Assembly: GCA_021324235.1 (NCBI GenBank)
Contig: JAJPJM010000174.1
Coordinates: 1-51,243, forward strand
Direction: 5' to 3'
DNA length: 51,243 bases
Origin: Verrucomicrobiota bacterium
GTDB taxonomy: Bacteria > Verrucomicrobiota > Verrucomicrobiia > Limisphaerales > UBA11358
In this document: positions 17,315-26,704 of the stretch, piece by piece
Layout: each line of letters starts with the position of its first letter
Numbering within the stretch: position 1 is the first letter of the stretch
The notes under the pieces: model-generated
The model's database searches: none
Told to the model about the DNA's origin: nothing
What the model saw: the letters and a program-made list of their open reading frames with translations, nothing else
Translations under genes and position numbers: made by a program

Positions 17315-18247
17315 TCAGAATTTATACTGCGTGTATAACATGATTTGTTCCTCATACCGGCTTGTGATGCCACTCTGGCTTGGTTGGAAATTATCCCTGC
17401 CGGCGCTGGCCGTGAGATAGACACCGTGTTTGCCATGAACATAGGCGAGTGTTGCGCCAACTTTCGGTGGGGACCAGCCATTCACCTTCCAGTCGGGATA
17501 TTCCACCGCCAGCGCAGTGGTCAAAACCTTACCGTCAATAGAGATAGGATTTCGCAGGATTAACGACGGACCATTGATCGCCACGTCGATTTCAACCTTA
17601 TCACTGAAAGTGACAAAGCCTCTGGGGTTGGTGCTCAATAGATCTCGCAACCCAACGTGGATGTCGTCTTTTCTGGCATTGGCCATTCCCGGATACCCCG
17701 CGTCAGCCGGGGACAGCGGAGAGATAATTCTCTTGTCATAGCCATCATTCAGAAACGTTTCCCGAACGATTCTGATGATGCCGCCCGGATGATAGTTTGC
17801 ATCCAGGTAATCCCCGAGGGATTGAACGGCCGTCCTTCTAAAAACTGATGCGCCACGACTGGTGGCCAGGTCGTTGGGACTTCTCAGGAATGAAGCGTCA
17901 CGATTCATGTATAGCAGGGAATCTTCGATGAGCACCCTGGCCGACATCAGGGCTGATTCCGCTTTTTGGGTTCCCACTTTTTCAAGGATAAAGGAAAGGC
18001 TCTTTTCATCTTTCTCCTCAAAGTCTGGTTTCGGTTCCAGGGTAACCTCGTCCCACCGGAGACTGATCACTACAAATAATGAATTGGTGTGATAATATAG
18101 CTCCAGATTTGGGCGGACTGGAATTTTGGGATCGGCTGTGAATCTAAATAGGGAGGCATATTGTTGTGCCTGAGATTGCGTGGTGGAGACTCCCAGGAGC
18201 ACGACCAAGGTTAAGATCCCCAAAGGTCTGAAATTTTGAGAAACCAT
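17315..18247 (-). CDS. Exported protein of unknown function ending in a beta-barrel-like C-terminus
   Basis: This is a 310-residue protein with a signal peptide (LGILTLVVLLGVSTTQSQAQ, cleavage near residue 28). The body is rich in alternating hydrophobic strands at the C-terminus (VGATLAYVHGKHGVYLTASAG; EEQIMLYTQYKF) and ends in Phe, as expected for an outer-membrane beta-barrel protein recognised by BamA. No enzymatic motif or known family was recognised. The start ATG at 18247 immediately precedes the signal peptide. Flanking genes are unrelated, with a 42-base gap to the next minus-strand gene downstream. Confidence 0.6.
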   Translation of the reverse strand: MVSQNFRPLGILTLVVLLGVSTTQSQAQQYASLFRFTADPKIPVRPNLELYYHTNSLFVVISLRWDEVTLEPKPDFEEKDEKSLSFILEKVGTQKAESALMSARVLIEDSLLYMNRDASFLRSPNDLATSRGASVFRRTAVQSLGDYLDANYHPGGIIRIVRETFLNDGYDKRIISPLSPADAGYPGMANARKDDIHVGLRDLLSTNPRGFVTFSDKVEIDVAINGPSLILRNPISIDGKVLTTALAVEYPDWKVNGWSPPKVGATLAYVHGKHGVYLTASAGRDNFQPSQSGITSRYEEQIMLYTQYKF

Positions 18248-18583
18248 AGGCCTCCTTCATGGAAGTGTGGGGGCCAAGGTTTTCATGACGAAGGCTACTG
18301 CCGACGGGTGCGTGGCGCTATTAGGTGTTTCCCCACTATGCCAGGCAATAATCCGATGATATTGGCTACCCAAGGCAAGGGGATGATTCGTCGGCGAATG
18401 GCTCCAACCCGGTCAAAACCTTCAACGAAACCTTCAATAACCGATTGCGCGGTGGGTTTATGGCGAGTTAAGTCGGGTAGCGGGCGGATAGTATTTGAAA
18501 CCGCTTGAAGATGAATTGTGTCCAGATGAAATCAAACTGAGTTGACTATTGAGATTTTTGAGTGAAGCAAAGGCCGCCTGATC
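18248..18583. other. Gene-free stretch of 336 bases
   Basis: No gene with a start codon is convincing here. A minus-strand frame from about 18530 to 18299 reads a protein-like sequence (...VIEGFVEGFDRVGAIRRRIIPLPWVANIIGLLPGIVG...) and then stops, but it has no ATG, GTG or TTG near its beginning. It could be a relic. No terminator or repeat is obvious. Confidence 0.5.
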
Positions 18584-21169
18584 TTAGTCACTTCGGTCAG
18601 TCCGGATGGAAACGCTGGCGGCTTTCAAGCCTGCCGACCTGGCAGTGAGCTTAATGGTTCCGGTTTGCCCAGCCTTGGAGCGGACGATGGCAAGGCAAAG
18701 GCCGTTGAAGGCCTTGCGGTCATCGGATGGAAATGAAGTCAAATCCGTCGGATCACCGTTGTCGGTGGCCACGATTTCGCCCGGCCCCGAAATTTCGAAA
18801 TGAATCGCATTGCCGGCGCGGGGCACCATCACGCTGTGCTTGTCTTCAACCGTCAAGGTGACGAAGGACAGATCGCTGCCATCCGCGTGAATTATGTCGC
18901 GGTCTGGCTGCAGGGCGAGTTTCGCAGCCGGGCCGGTGGTTTGCACCATATCGGTCGCCCATTTTTTGCCGCCCTTGTAAGCGACGACCTTGAGTTTGCC
19001 CGGTTCGTATTTGACGTCATTCCAACAAAGGCGGTATTGGTGTGGCTCCTTCTTTCTCAGTCCCAGGGATTGGCCGTTGAGGAACAGCTCGGCTTCGTCG
19101 CCGGAAGTATAAACAAAGACCGGGGTGATCTGGCCGGTGCGATCCGGCCAGTTCCAGCATTGGGGCACGATGTGGGCCATCGGCCAATCGGGTCGCCAGT
19201 GCGCCTGGTACAGATAGAAGCGGTCTTTCTTGAAGCCAGCCAGGTCCACAATTCCGAAGTAGGAACTGCGCGACGGGTCATTGGGCCCATCGTAGGGGGT
19301 CGGTTCGCCGAGGTAATCGAACCCCGTCCACACGAATTCTCCCGCGACGAACGGATTTTCATCCTGGCCTTTGAATTCGGTGTCGGGAATCGTTGCCCAA
19401 TACGGCGCGGAAAGGTCGTAGGAGCTCATCTGGAAGCCCGACTTGCCATCATTCTTGTTGGTGTTGACCGGATAAAAGTATTCACCGCGAGAGCTGATGC
19501 AGGAGGCGGTCTCACTGCCAAAGATCGGCAGGCGGGGATTGGCCGCGTGCACCCGCGCGTATTCGAAGGGTTTGTAATTATAGCCAAAAACATCCATGTT
19601 CGTTTGAAAGCCGTCGAACCCGGACGCAATGTGATCGCACGCGGCGGTGGTTGGACGCGTCGGGTCTTCCTGATGTGCAATGCGGGTCAACCCGGCCGCA
19701 ATCCCGGGTCCGGCCGGCGTTCCCTGGTCCGGCACTTCGTTGCCGATGCTCCAGAGAATAACACTGGGATGGTTGCGATCGCGTCTCAATTCCGCGCGCC
19801 AGTCTTTCTCATGCCAGTCGTTGAACAACCGATGATAATCGTTTGGCCGCTTGCCCTGTTCCCAGCAATCAAATGATTCGTCCATCACCAGCATGCCCAG
19901 GCGGTCGCACAAATCGAGCAACTCCGGCGCGGGCGGGTTGTGGCTGGTGCGGATGGCATTGCAGCCCATCTCCTTCAATATTTCGATCTGACGTTCCAAT
20001 GCCCGGGTGTTGATGGCTGTGCCCAGCGCGCCCAGATCGGCGTGGTCGCACACGCCATTGAGGCGAACGTGTTCGCCGTTCAGGAAGAAACCCTGGTCGG
20101 CATCAAATTTGATGGTACGGATGCCGAACGGGGTGGTGTATTGGTCCAGCAATTTGCCGTCCTGTTCAATCGAAGTCACCACCACGTAGCGTTGCGGACG
20201 CTCCAGACTCCAGAGCCGCGGGTTTTTGAGGGTGATTTGCGCTTCAGCGGATTGATTATTTTCGGACGCGATTTGCACGCCGTCGGTGGTGAGGGAAGCC
20301 AGAGGTTTGCCTTGCGCGCCGTCCGCCGTGAGTTCGCAAATCTCGTTTTTTACCGACACGGTGACGGCGGATTTCGAGTCGTTGGCCACGGTGACCTGGA
20401 TTTTTACGGTCGCGGCGGCGGGGCTGACTTCGGGCGTGGTCACATACGTTCCCCAGTGTCCCACATGCACCGGCCCGGTTTTTACGAGCCAGACATGGCG
20501 GTAAATCCCGCCGCCCGGATACCAGCGCGAGGACGCCGGCGGGTTGTCCAGGCGGATGGCGAGGACATTTTCCGCGCCGGCCTTGATATAGGGCGTCAGG
20601 TCGAGTTCCCATGAAGCGTAGCCATAGGGCCAACCACCGACATATTGGCCGTTCAGCCAGACATTCGCATAAGACATGGCACCATCCACGGCGAGATAAA
20701 GGCGGTGGTCCTGGTCGGAGGCGGGAACATTGAAATGCTTGCGATACCAACCGACACCCTCCCACGGCAGCTTGCCGGTTGAGCCGGGAGCCGTCTGCGT
20801 GAAGGGACCTTCGGCACCCCAATCGTGGGGAAGATTCAACTGGCGCCAGCCGTTGTCATTGAAGTCCGGCTGAGTGCAGGTGACGTCACCGCCGGGGTTG
20901 CCTGGCGGGCGCATTACGGGTTTGCCGTCATCCACAAACTCATTGCCGGTGGCCATGACCCAAGGTTTAATGTTGGCATAACTGAGTTCGTTACTCGTGT
21001 CCACCGGATCGCCCTTGATAAAGCGCCAGTCGGAGTCGAAGGCAAGACGCTCGCGAACCGGCGCGGCGGTTGGCGCGGCGGTTGCCCACAGATTCAGGTT
21101 AATGAAAATAGTCACCAGCAGGCGCCACCCGACAATTCGGGACAAATTTAAAGGTGTTATTTTTCTCAT
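18584..21169 (-). CDS. Secreted GH2 beta-galactosidase
   Basis: This glycoside hydrolase family 2 enzyme (861 residues) probably removes terminal beta-galactose from galacto-oligosaccharides. A signal peptide lies at residues 1-32. A jelly-roll sugar-binding domain follows (about 40-230, with 'LPHDWGAEGPF' and 'GVGWYRKHFNVP'), then an Ig-like domain, then the TIM barrel. The barrel has acid/base Glu478 (WSIGNEVPDQ) and nucleophile Glu553 (FGSETAS). C-terminal Ig-like/DUF4982-type and Big-like domains complete it. It is transcribed divergently from the GH53-kinase-regulator operon, and a conserved 20-bp element lies 99 bases upstream of its ATG, pointing towards it. Together with the galactanase it would complete galactan depolymerisation outside the cytoplasm. 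Confidence 0.93.
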   Translation of the reverse strand: MRKITPLNLSRIVGWRLLVTIFINLNLWATAAPTAAPVRERLAFDSDWRFIKGDPVDTSNELSYANIKPWVMATGNEFVDDGKPVMRPPGNPGGDVTCTQPDFNDNGWRQLNLPHDWGAEGPFTQTAPGSTGKLPWEGVGWYRKHFNVPASDQDHRLYLAVDGAMSYANVWLNGQYVGGWPYGYASWELDLTPYIKAGAENVLAIRLDNPPASSRWYPGGGIYRHVWLVKTGPVHVGHWGTYVTTPEVSPAAATVKIQVTVANDSKSAVTVSVKNEICELTADGAQGKPLASLTTDGVQIASENNQSAEAQITLKNPRLWSLERPQRYVVVTSIEQDGKLLDQYTTPFGIRTIKFDADQGFFLNGEHVRLNGVCDHADLGALGTAINTRALERQIEILKEMGCNAIRTSHNPPAPELLDLCDRLGMLVMDESFDCWEQGKRPNDYHRLFNDWHEKDWRAELRRDRNHPSVILWSIGNEVPDQGTPAGPGIAAGLTRIAHQEDPTRPTTAACDHIASGFDGFQTNMDVFGYNYKPFEYARVHAANPRLPIFGSETASCISSRGEYFYPVNTNKNDGKSGFQMSSYDLSAPYWATIPDTEFKGQDENPFVAGEFVWTGFDYLGEPTPYDGPNDPSRSSYFGIVDLAGFKKDRFYLYQAHWRPDWPMAHIVPQCWNWPDRTGQITPVFVYTSGDEAELFLNGQSLGLRKKEPHQYRLCWNDVKYEPGKLKVVAYKGGKKWATDMVQTTGPAAKLALQPDRDIIHADGSDLSFVTLTVEDKHSVMVPRAGNAIHFEISGPGEIVATDNGDPTDLTSFPSDDRKAFNGLCLAIVRSKAGQTGTIKLTARSAGLKAASVSIRTDRSD

Positions 21170-21479
21170 AACTGCAGCATTTCCAGCCGGTTAATTTCAA
21201 ACGAAGGAGTTTCGTTTTGATGACTTCATGATGGCTATTTGACGAATGGCAACCTTTTAAGGAGGTTTTGCCTAGCCTCACAAATGTATGGTTTTGGCGC
21301 TTTGGTCAATTTCCTGGTACAACAATTTCATTTGCGGGTGTAACATCAGCCATATGTCCACACGTTTTCCGGTCCAGCTGCTTCGAGCGTGCCTTGGTTG
21401 CAGTTTCGCACAGCCATCGGGTGCCAATAAAATCTGCAACGATTATTTTTTGCCATCTAGACCCAGCGGAAGATCATCC
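21170..21479. promoter_or_regulatory. Divergent control region between GH2 and GH53 genes
   Basis: This 310-base intergenic region must hold both promoters. It contains copy A of the 20-bp element (21269-21288, minus strand) and, between that and the GH2 start, an imperfect inverted repeat (AACCT...AGGTT). The frame of the GH53 gene is open from 21288, but those 64 extra codons are not signal-peptide-like. A good ribosome site GGAAG lies 7 bases before the ATG at 21480, which decides that start. Confidence 0.6.
21269..21288 (-). promoter_or_regulatory. 20-bp conserved element, copy A
   Basis: On the minus strand this reads TACATTTGTGAGGCTAGGCA, identical to copies B and C. It points to the GH2 gene, whose ATG is 99 bases away. 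If TTGTGA were a -35 box, TTAAAA would sit 17 bases further on as a possible -10; this does not hold well for the other two copies. Confidence 0.7.
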
Positions 21480-22724
21480 ATGGTCTGGTCATTGAACCGC
21501 CTCCGATCCGGCACCTGGACCATGGTGGTTATCAGTTTGTTGCTGGCGGTCCTGCCTGCCGCCCGCGCGACGACTCCAACCAATGCTTCGCCGTTCTATC
21601 TGGGGGCGGACATTTCCACGCTCTCCGAAGTCGACCAGCGGGGCGGAATTTACATGGACGGTGCCGGGCCCGGCGACGCGCTGGCCATTTTTATGAAACA
21701 TGGCTGGACCTGTTTCCGCCTGCGCATTTGGGTGGATCCCACCAATGGCATGAACGGGCTCGCATACACCGTGAAGCTCGCCCGACGCATCAAGGATGCC
21801 GGCGGGACATTCATGCTGGATTTTCATTATTCCGACTGGTGGGCCGATCCGCAGAAACAGAACAAACCCGGCGCGTGGGCCAATGAGGATTTTGATGCCC
21901 TCGTAAAGCAGACCCAAACCTATACCGCGCACGTCATCAAAACGTTGAAGGACGCCGGCGCAACACCGGATTTTGTGCAGATCGGCAACGAGATCACGGG
22001 CGGCATGTTATGGCCCGACGGCCAGGTGAAGGTTCCGCTTTCCACCGTCAAGGTGTTTGGCGGTGATGTGACCGTGATCAAGCCACCCGAACCGTACAAC
22101 GACGTCGAGCAGTGGAACCATCTTATTCGCCTCATCAAGGCCGGGGTCAGTGGCGTTCGCTCGGTCACCACGCCCGGGGACCATGTCCGCATTATCATCC
22201 ACATTGACTGCGGCGGCGACTGGCCGGTTACCCGGTGGTATTTCGATCATCTTGCCCGGGCCGGGGTTGACTATGATATCATCGGTCAAAGCTACTATCC
22301 CAACTGGCACGGCACGCTGGAAAATGTCCGCGACAACCTGTATCATACCATCAAACGTTACCACAAAGACGTGATGATTGTTGAAACCGCATATCCCTCC
22401 CGTGACACGCATCCATTGCCGGCGGCGGCGAAGAATATGATCTGGCCTTTGACGCCCGCGGGTCAGGAACAATTTCTGGCCGACCTCATCAAAACGGTCC
22501 GGGCGGCGCCAGAAGGTCGCGGCATCGGTGTCATGTACTGGCATCCGGAAGCCACTTTGATTCCCGGTGCCACCGGACGCTGGAGCCGGCCGGATGCCAA
22601 TTCCCTTTTTGATGCCAAAGGTTTTCCGCTGCCCGCGATGAACGTATTGGGTGGTCAGCCCGTGCTTCAATCCGCCCGTTCGGACGCGAACCATACGCCG
22701 AAGGCGGATCATACGCTTCCATGA
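21480..22724 (+). CDS. Secreted endo-beta-1,4-galactanase (GH53)
   Basis: GH53 enzymes cut the beta-1,4-galactan side chains of type I arabinogalactan/pectin. The 414-residue product has a signal peptide (residues 15-31, VVISLLLAVLPAARA) followed directly by the (beta/alpha)8 barrel. The barrel shows 'YLGADISTLSEVDQRGG', 'FRLRIWVDP', 'FMLDFHYSDWWADP', acid/base Glu171 in IGNEIT and nucleophile Glu302 in VETAYPS, with 'GVMYWHPEA' at the end. Its stop overlaps the start of the histidine kinase (ATGA at 22721-22724), so enzyme and sensor are translationally coupled, which is unusual. A ribosome site GGAAG is correctly spaced. It is likely the lead gene of the operon GH53-kinase-response regulator. 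Confidence 0.93.
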   Translation: MVWSLNRLRSGTWTMVVISLLLAVLPAARATTPTNASPFYLGADISTLSEVDQRGGIYMDGAGPGDALAIFMKHGWTCFRLRIWVDPTNGMNGLAYTVKLARRIKDAGGTFMLDFHYSDWWADPQKQNKPGAWANEDFDALVKQTQTYTAHVIKTLKDAGATPDFVQIGNEITGGMLWPDGQVKVPLSTVKVFGGDVTVIKPPEPYNDVEQWNHLIRLIKAGVSGVRSVTTPGDHVRIIIHIDCGGDWPVTRWYFDHLARAGVDYDIIGQSYYPNWHGTLENVRDNLYHTIKRYHKDVMIVETAYPSRDTHPLPAAAKNMIWPLTPAGQEQFLADLIKTVRAAPEGRGIGVMYWHPEATLIPGATGRWSRPDANSLFDAKGFPLPAMNVLGGQPVLQSARSDANHTPKADHTLP

Positions 22725-25700
22725 TTGAATCATTGCGCCCTTATCCCGTGCGCGAGCACGGAATATCCGGGACCCGTCTCTGGTGCTTCCAGGCATTTTG
22801 CTGCTGGATGCTAGGCGCCGGATTAGTGGTGCCGGTTGCCGCGTGGGCCAGCGATGAGGTTGCGGTCGCAGCGTCCGTCCCGTTCGTGACCAACATTGCG
22901 CAACTTTCCCGGCTCGGTTCCCAAAATCCGGACGCCGGTTATTTTATTCATCTGGAAGGGGACATTTTGTGGGCGAACCCGGCGCGAGGACAATTTGTTT
23001 TGCAGGATGCATCCGGGGCGGAAGAGTTGGAAATGGATTTGCATGGCCAATCACTGCAACCGGGCCAGCGGGTGTCTTTGGATGGCGAGGGCACCATCAC
23101 CAGCCGCGGCGCGGGATTTCGGCTGGGAGTTCAGGGGCCGGTGGTGGATGACAACGGCGTCCATACGATGATCGAAAAATCCGGCGCAATTTATTTGAAG
23201 GCGGGTTGGCATCCCCTGCGCGTGGATTGGTTCAATGGCGTCGAAAAATATGGGCTGCAAGTGGATTATCAAGGGCCGGCCCTGCCGCGTCAGCGAATTC
23301 CCGATTCAGCCCTTTTTCGCATGCCGCCGGGCACCGCCGGGGCGACCAATGTTGCCGGTGGACTGAATTATGCCTGCTACGCGGTCGACGGGGAAACCTT
23401 GCCTGACTTCAACCAGTTGACGGCCCTCAAAACCGGAATCGTATCCAATTTTGATCTGAGCGTCATGAGCCGCAGCGAACACGTGGGATTACGATTTACC
23501 GGTTATCTTCAAGTACCCCGCGACGGTCTTTATACTTTTTACCTTAAATCGGACGATGGCAGTCAGTTGTTTCTTGGTGAACGGTCGATCCGGATGGAAG
23601 TGGTCGGACAACGACAACTACCGGAACCGCGCCAGACGATCATTGGGCAGACCTTGAGCGAGGAGAGGGATTATCAGCGGGTTGAGGTTGAAGGGAAGGT
23701 AACGTTTGTCAGTGAACATAAAGATGGATGGAATGTGGAGTTAACCACCGAAACCGGTCGCCTGGACGTGGAGGTGGCAGATGGTTCCGGCCTGTCGGCA
23801 GCGCTCTTGTTGAACAGCCGGGTTCAAGTCGTTGGGATTTGTCAGGGCGTTTATGATGCTGATGGGGGGAAAATTGGCGGCACCTTGCTGGTATCGGATC
23901 AGTACGGAATCAAAATCATCGGGGCAAGTGGTCCGACGATAAAAAACCGGGACACCGGGCCTGGAAGGCTGCCCGTGCTCACCACCGCCACTGAAGTTCA
24001 CCAATTGAACCGGGAGGAAGCGCAGCGTGGATATCCCGTAAAAATCCGGGGCGTGGTTACCTGTATTTTTCCGGAGCGCCAGGCCTTCACCATTCAAGAC
24101 GCCACCCGTGGGCTGTATGTGGTTGATTCCTCCGAGAGCCGGTCGGTGCCGCCGCAAATCGGTGAGTATCTGGAGGTCGAGGGCAGGACGGACCCCAGCC
24201 TGTTTGCGCCGATTGTTGACGCGGACCGGGTGAGTGATCTGGGGATGGGACGCATGCCGCAGCCGGTGCGCCCGACTTGGGATCAATTGATGAACGGAAG
24301 CCTGGATGCACAATATGTCGAGCTGCAAGGCATCATTACCACGGTCAACTCGAACGGGGTGACGTTGTTTACGGGCGACGGCCGAATCAAGTTGGAATTG
24401 CGAGTCGCAGAAACAAAAACGGAAGCGCTGAAGACTTATGAAGACGCCGTAGTTCGTGTGCGAGGATGTTTGCTGGCGTCATGGGATTATGTGACGCACC
24501 AGGTAAAAGTAGGCGAGATTCGTGTTTATGGCGCGGAACTATCCGTGGATCAGCCGGCCCCCGAAGATCTGTTTTCAATCCCCTTGAAGACCGTTGCGGA
24601 GCTGCTGCAGTTCAATCCGCAAGCGGGCGTGTTCCAACGGGTAAAAGTTTCCGGGCAGATCATCAGCGCACAAGCCCCGCAATATTACATGATGGATGGC
24701 AACAATGGCCTGCAGTTTATCTTAAAGAAACCCGTGCCGGGGCTGGAAGCCGGCGATCAGGTGGAAGTGGTTGGTTTTCCGGAACTGAGCGGCGCTTCCC
24801 CGCTGTTGCACGAAGCGGTGGCGCGCAAGACCGGTCACGCGGCTCTGCCAAAACCAAGACCGTTGCAATCGAGCAATCTCATCCAAGGGGAGTATGACGC
24901 GACCCGGATCCGGGTGGACGGATTGCTGGTGAATGTGAGGGAAACACCGGTTGGTCTGGCCCTGGAAATGCGAAGTGGCATCCGCACGTTTATGGCTCGA
25001 TTGAATGCCAAAATGGATGCCGTACGCTCGCTGGCTCCCGGCAGCCGTTTGGAACTGATTGGAGTGTACATCGGTGATGGCGGGAACCGGGCCGTGGGGC
25101 AGGACATCACGTCTTTTGAGCTGTTGCTCAACTCTCCCGCGGACATTAAAGTGCTGGCGCGACCGCCTTGGTGGAACCTGGAACGGTTGTTGTTTATCGT
25201 GGGTCTCCTGGTGTGCGTGCTGGCCGCGGCCGCCCTCTGGATTACGCAATTGCATCGACGGGTCGAACAGCGGACGACCGAACTGGGAGCGCAAATCCAG
25301 CAACGTCAGAATGTTGAGCATCAGCGGGCCATGGAACAGGAACGCGCCCGGATTGCCCAGGACCTGCACGATGAACTCGGCTCGGGTATCACGGAAATCG
25401 GCATGTTGGCCGCCCGGGTAAAATTTGCGACCGCTCCCGATGGAAAACGGAACGAATATCTTGAGCAGGTGCGTGAGAAGGCGCGGGAGATGGTCACCGC
25501 CCTGGACGAAATTGTCTGGGCAATGAATCCAAAACATGATTCGCTGGCCTCGCTGGTCAGTTATTTTTGCCTTTATGCAGAGCGTTTCCTGGGTTTGGCG
25601 AACATTGCCTGGAGTCTGGAAGGCATATCCCGGACGTCGGACCACACGGTGGACTCGCGACACCGCCACCAGTTGTTTTTGGCTTTTAAAGAAGCCCTGA

Positions 25701-25942
25701 CCAACGTGGTTCGCCACTCCGGCGCTTCAGAAGTGCGCCTGGGGATTAAGGTGGAGCAGGGACAAGTGTGGCTGACCATCAACGACAACGGCCGCGGGTT
25801 CTCCTCGGAAATTCCGACCGAAGAAATGGACGGCGTGGCGAACATGCGGGCGCGCATCGAAAAATTGGGTGGAAGATTTGAAATAACCAGTCAAGCCGGT
25901 CATGGCACCATTGTCCGGTTCAACATGCCTTTGAGTCCATGA
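22721..25942 (+). CDS. Sensor histidine kinase with PA14 and repeated OB-fold-like sensor domains
   Basis: This 1073-residue kinase pairs with the next gene. After a signal/anchor segment (about 24-45) comes a very large exported sensor of about 770 residues. It has an OB-fold-like domain (about 60-130), a PA14-like domain (about 145-300; 'GLRFTGYLQVPRDGLYTFYLKSDDGSQLFL'), and four to five further OB-fold-like units to about 800. One transmembrane helix (about 822-843) and a coiled linker follow. The HisKA_3 dimerisation domain has phospho-acceptor His883 in 'ARIAQDLHDELGSG', and the HATPase has its N box 'FKEALTNVVRHS' and G1 'NDNGRGF'. It is NarX/DegS-type. PA14 domains bind carbohydrate in many proteins, so a galactan-fragment ligand is a reasonable inference. 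It is overlapped by four bases at both ends. Confidence 0.9.
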   Translation: MIESLRPYPVREHGISGTRLWCFQAFCCWMLGAGLVVPVAAWASDEVAVAASVPFVTNIAQLSRLGSQNPDAGYFIHLEGDILWANPARGQFVLQDASGAEELEMDLHGQSLQPGQRVSLDGEGTITSRGAGFRLGVQGPVVDDNGVHTMIEKSGAIYLKAGWHPLRVDWFNGVEKYGLQVDYQGPALPRQRIPDSALFRMPPGTAGATNVAGGLNYACYAVDGETLPDFNQLTALKTGIVSNFDLSVMSRSEHVGLRFTGYLQVPRDGLYTFYLKSDDGSQLFLGERSIRMEVVGQRQLPEPRQTIIGQTLSEERDYQRVEVEGKVTFVSEHKDGWNVELTTETGRLDVEVADGSGLSAALLLNSRVQVVGICQGVYDADGGKIGGTLLVSDQYGIKIIGASGPTIKNRDTGPGRLPVLTTATEVHQLNREEAQRGYPVKIRGVVTCIFPERQAFTIQDATRGLYVVDSSESRSVPPQIGEYLEVEGRTDPSLFAPIVDADRVSDLGMGRMPQPVRPTWDQLMNGSLDAQYVELQGIITTVNSNGVTLFTGDGRIKLELRVAETKTEALKTYEDAVVRVRGCLLASWDYVTHQVKVGEIRVYGAELSVDQPAPEDLFSIPLKTVAELLQFNPQAGVFQRVKVSGQIISAQAPQYYMMDGNNGLQFILKKPVPGLEAGDQVEVVGFPELSGASPLLHEAVARKTGHAALPKPRPLQSSNLIQGEYDATRIRVDGLLVNVRETPVGLALEMRSGIRTFMARLNAKMDAVRSLAPGSRLELIGVYIGDGGNRAVGQDITSFELLLNSPADIKVLARPPWWNLERLLFIVGLLVCVLAAAALWITQLHRRVEQRTTELGAQIQQRQNVEHQRAMEQERARIAQDLHDELGSGITEIGMLAARVKFATAPDGKRNEYLEQVREKAREMVTALDEIVWAMNPKHDSLASLVSYFCLYAERFLGLANIAWSLEGISRTSDHTVDSRHRHQLFLAFKEALTNVVRHSGASEVRLGIKVEQGQVWLTINDNGRGFSSEIPTEEMDGVANMRARIEKLGGRFEITSQAGHGTIVRFNMPLSP

Positions 25943-26565
25943 CCAAAATTGCCATCGTTGAAGACAACAAGGTAATTCGTGAAAGCCTCACGGAATTCGT
26001 TCATGCGGATCCGGAATGCCGGTGTGTCTGCGCCTGTGCCACCGCGGAGGAAGCCTTGAAAACTTTTCCCAAACACGAGCCGGAGATCGTGCTCATGGAC
26101 ATTCAACTGCCCAACATGTCGGGCATCGATTGTATTGCTCAACTCAAACAGATGCTGCCATCCGTTCAAATCATTATGGTCACGGTTTATGAGGATACCG
26201 ACCGGATTTTCAAGGCACTGCGGATGGGCGCCTGTGGTTATTTGCTGAAACGATGCGCACCCGAAGAGCTGATTTCGGCAATTCGGGAGGTGCGGCAGGG
26301 TGGCGCGCCCATGTCGCGGGAAATCGCCCGGAAGGTCATCGCTTCGTTTCAAGAACCGGCGACCGCGGCCACGGAAGTGGAAGACCTTACGGTTCGCGAG
26401 CGGGAAATCCTGGAGTTGCTGGCCAGCGGTTTCCCCAACAAGGAAATTGCCGACCGCGTCGGGTTGACCGACGGGACCGTACGTTGGCATCTCCGACACG
26501 TATACAACAAGTTGCACGTCCGGTCCCGCACCGAAGCGGCGCTTAAATTTCGTTCAACGAAGTAG
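25939..26565 (+). CDS. NarL/LuxR-type response regulator
   Basis: This 208-residue regulator has an N-terminal receiver domain with phospho-acceptor Asp54 (VLMDIQLPNM), acidic pocket Glu8-Asp9 and the conserved Thr/Lys of 'MVTVYED...GYLLKR'. A C-terminal LuxR-type helix-turn-helix follows at about 145-205 (LTVREREILELLASGFPNKEIADRVGLTDGTVRWHLRHVYNKL). Its start overlaps the kinase stop (ATGA). It is the obvious partner of the kinase, and the most likely protein to bind the 20-bp element found upstream of GH2, the PEP-CTERM gene and the pseudopilin gene. That last point is inference from position only. Confidence 0.93.
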   Translation: MTKIAIVEDNKVIRESLTEFVHADPECRCVCACATAEEALKTFPKHEPEIVLMDIQLPNMSGIDCIAQLKQMLPSVQIIMVTVYEDTDRIFKALRMGACGYLLKRCAPEELISAIREVRQGGAPMSREIARKVIASFQEPATAATEVEDLTVREREILELLASGFPNKEIADRVGLTDGTVRWHLRHVYNKLHVRSRTEAALKFRSTK

Positions 26566-26628
26566 ACTAATCATTGATTTAAAACAGCTTGCACCGTTTT
26601 TCGGATCGGACGGGTCTTCGAAGAACTC

Positions 26629-26648
26629 TACATTTGTGAGGCTAGGCA
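26629..26648 (+). promoter_or_regulatory. 20-bp conserved element, copy B
   Basis: TACATTTGTGAGGCTAGGCA, 56 bases before the ATG of the PEP-CTERM gene. A perfect palindrome TCTTCGAAGA (26615-26624) lies just upstream. Confidence 0.75.
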
Positions 26649-26704
26649 AATTCAGGAATTAGGAGATAATTGAGGTCAAAGCAAAACCCGTAATTCAACT
26701 ATCT

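Noticed and set aside
24722-25717. 331-codon minus-strand frame inside the histidine kinase
   Set aside because: Antisense to the kinase domain; the composition is that of a shadow frame with no recognisable fold.
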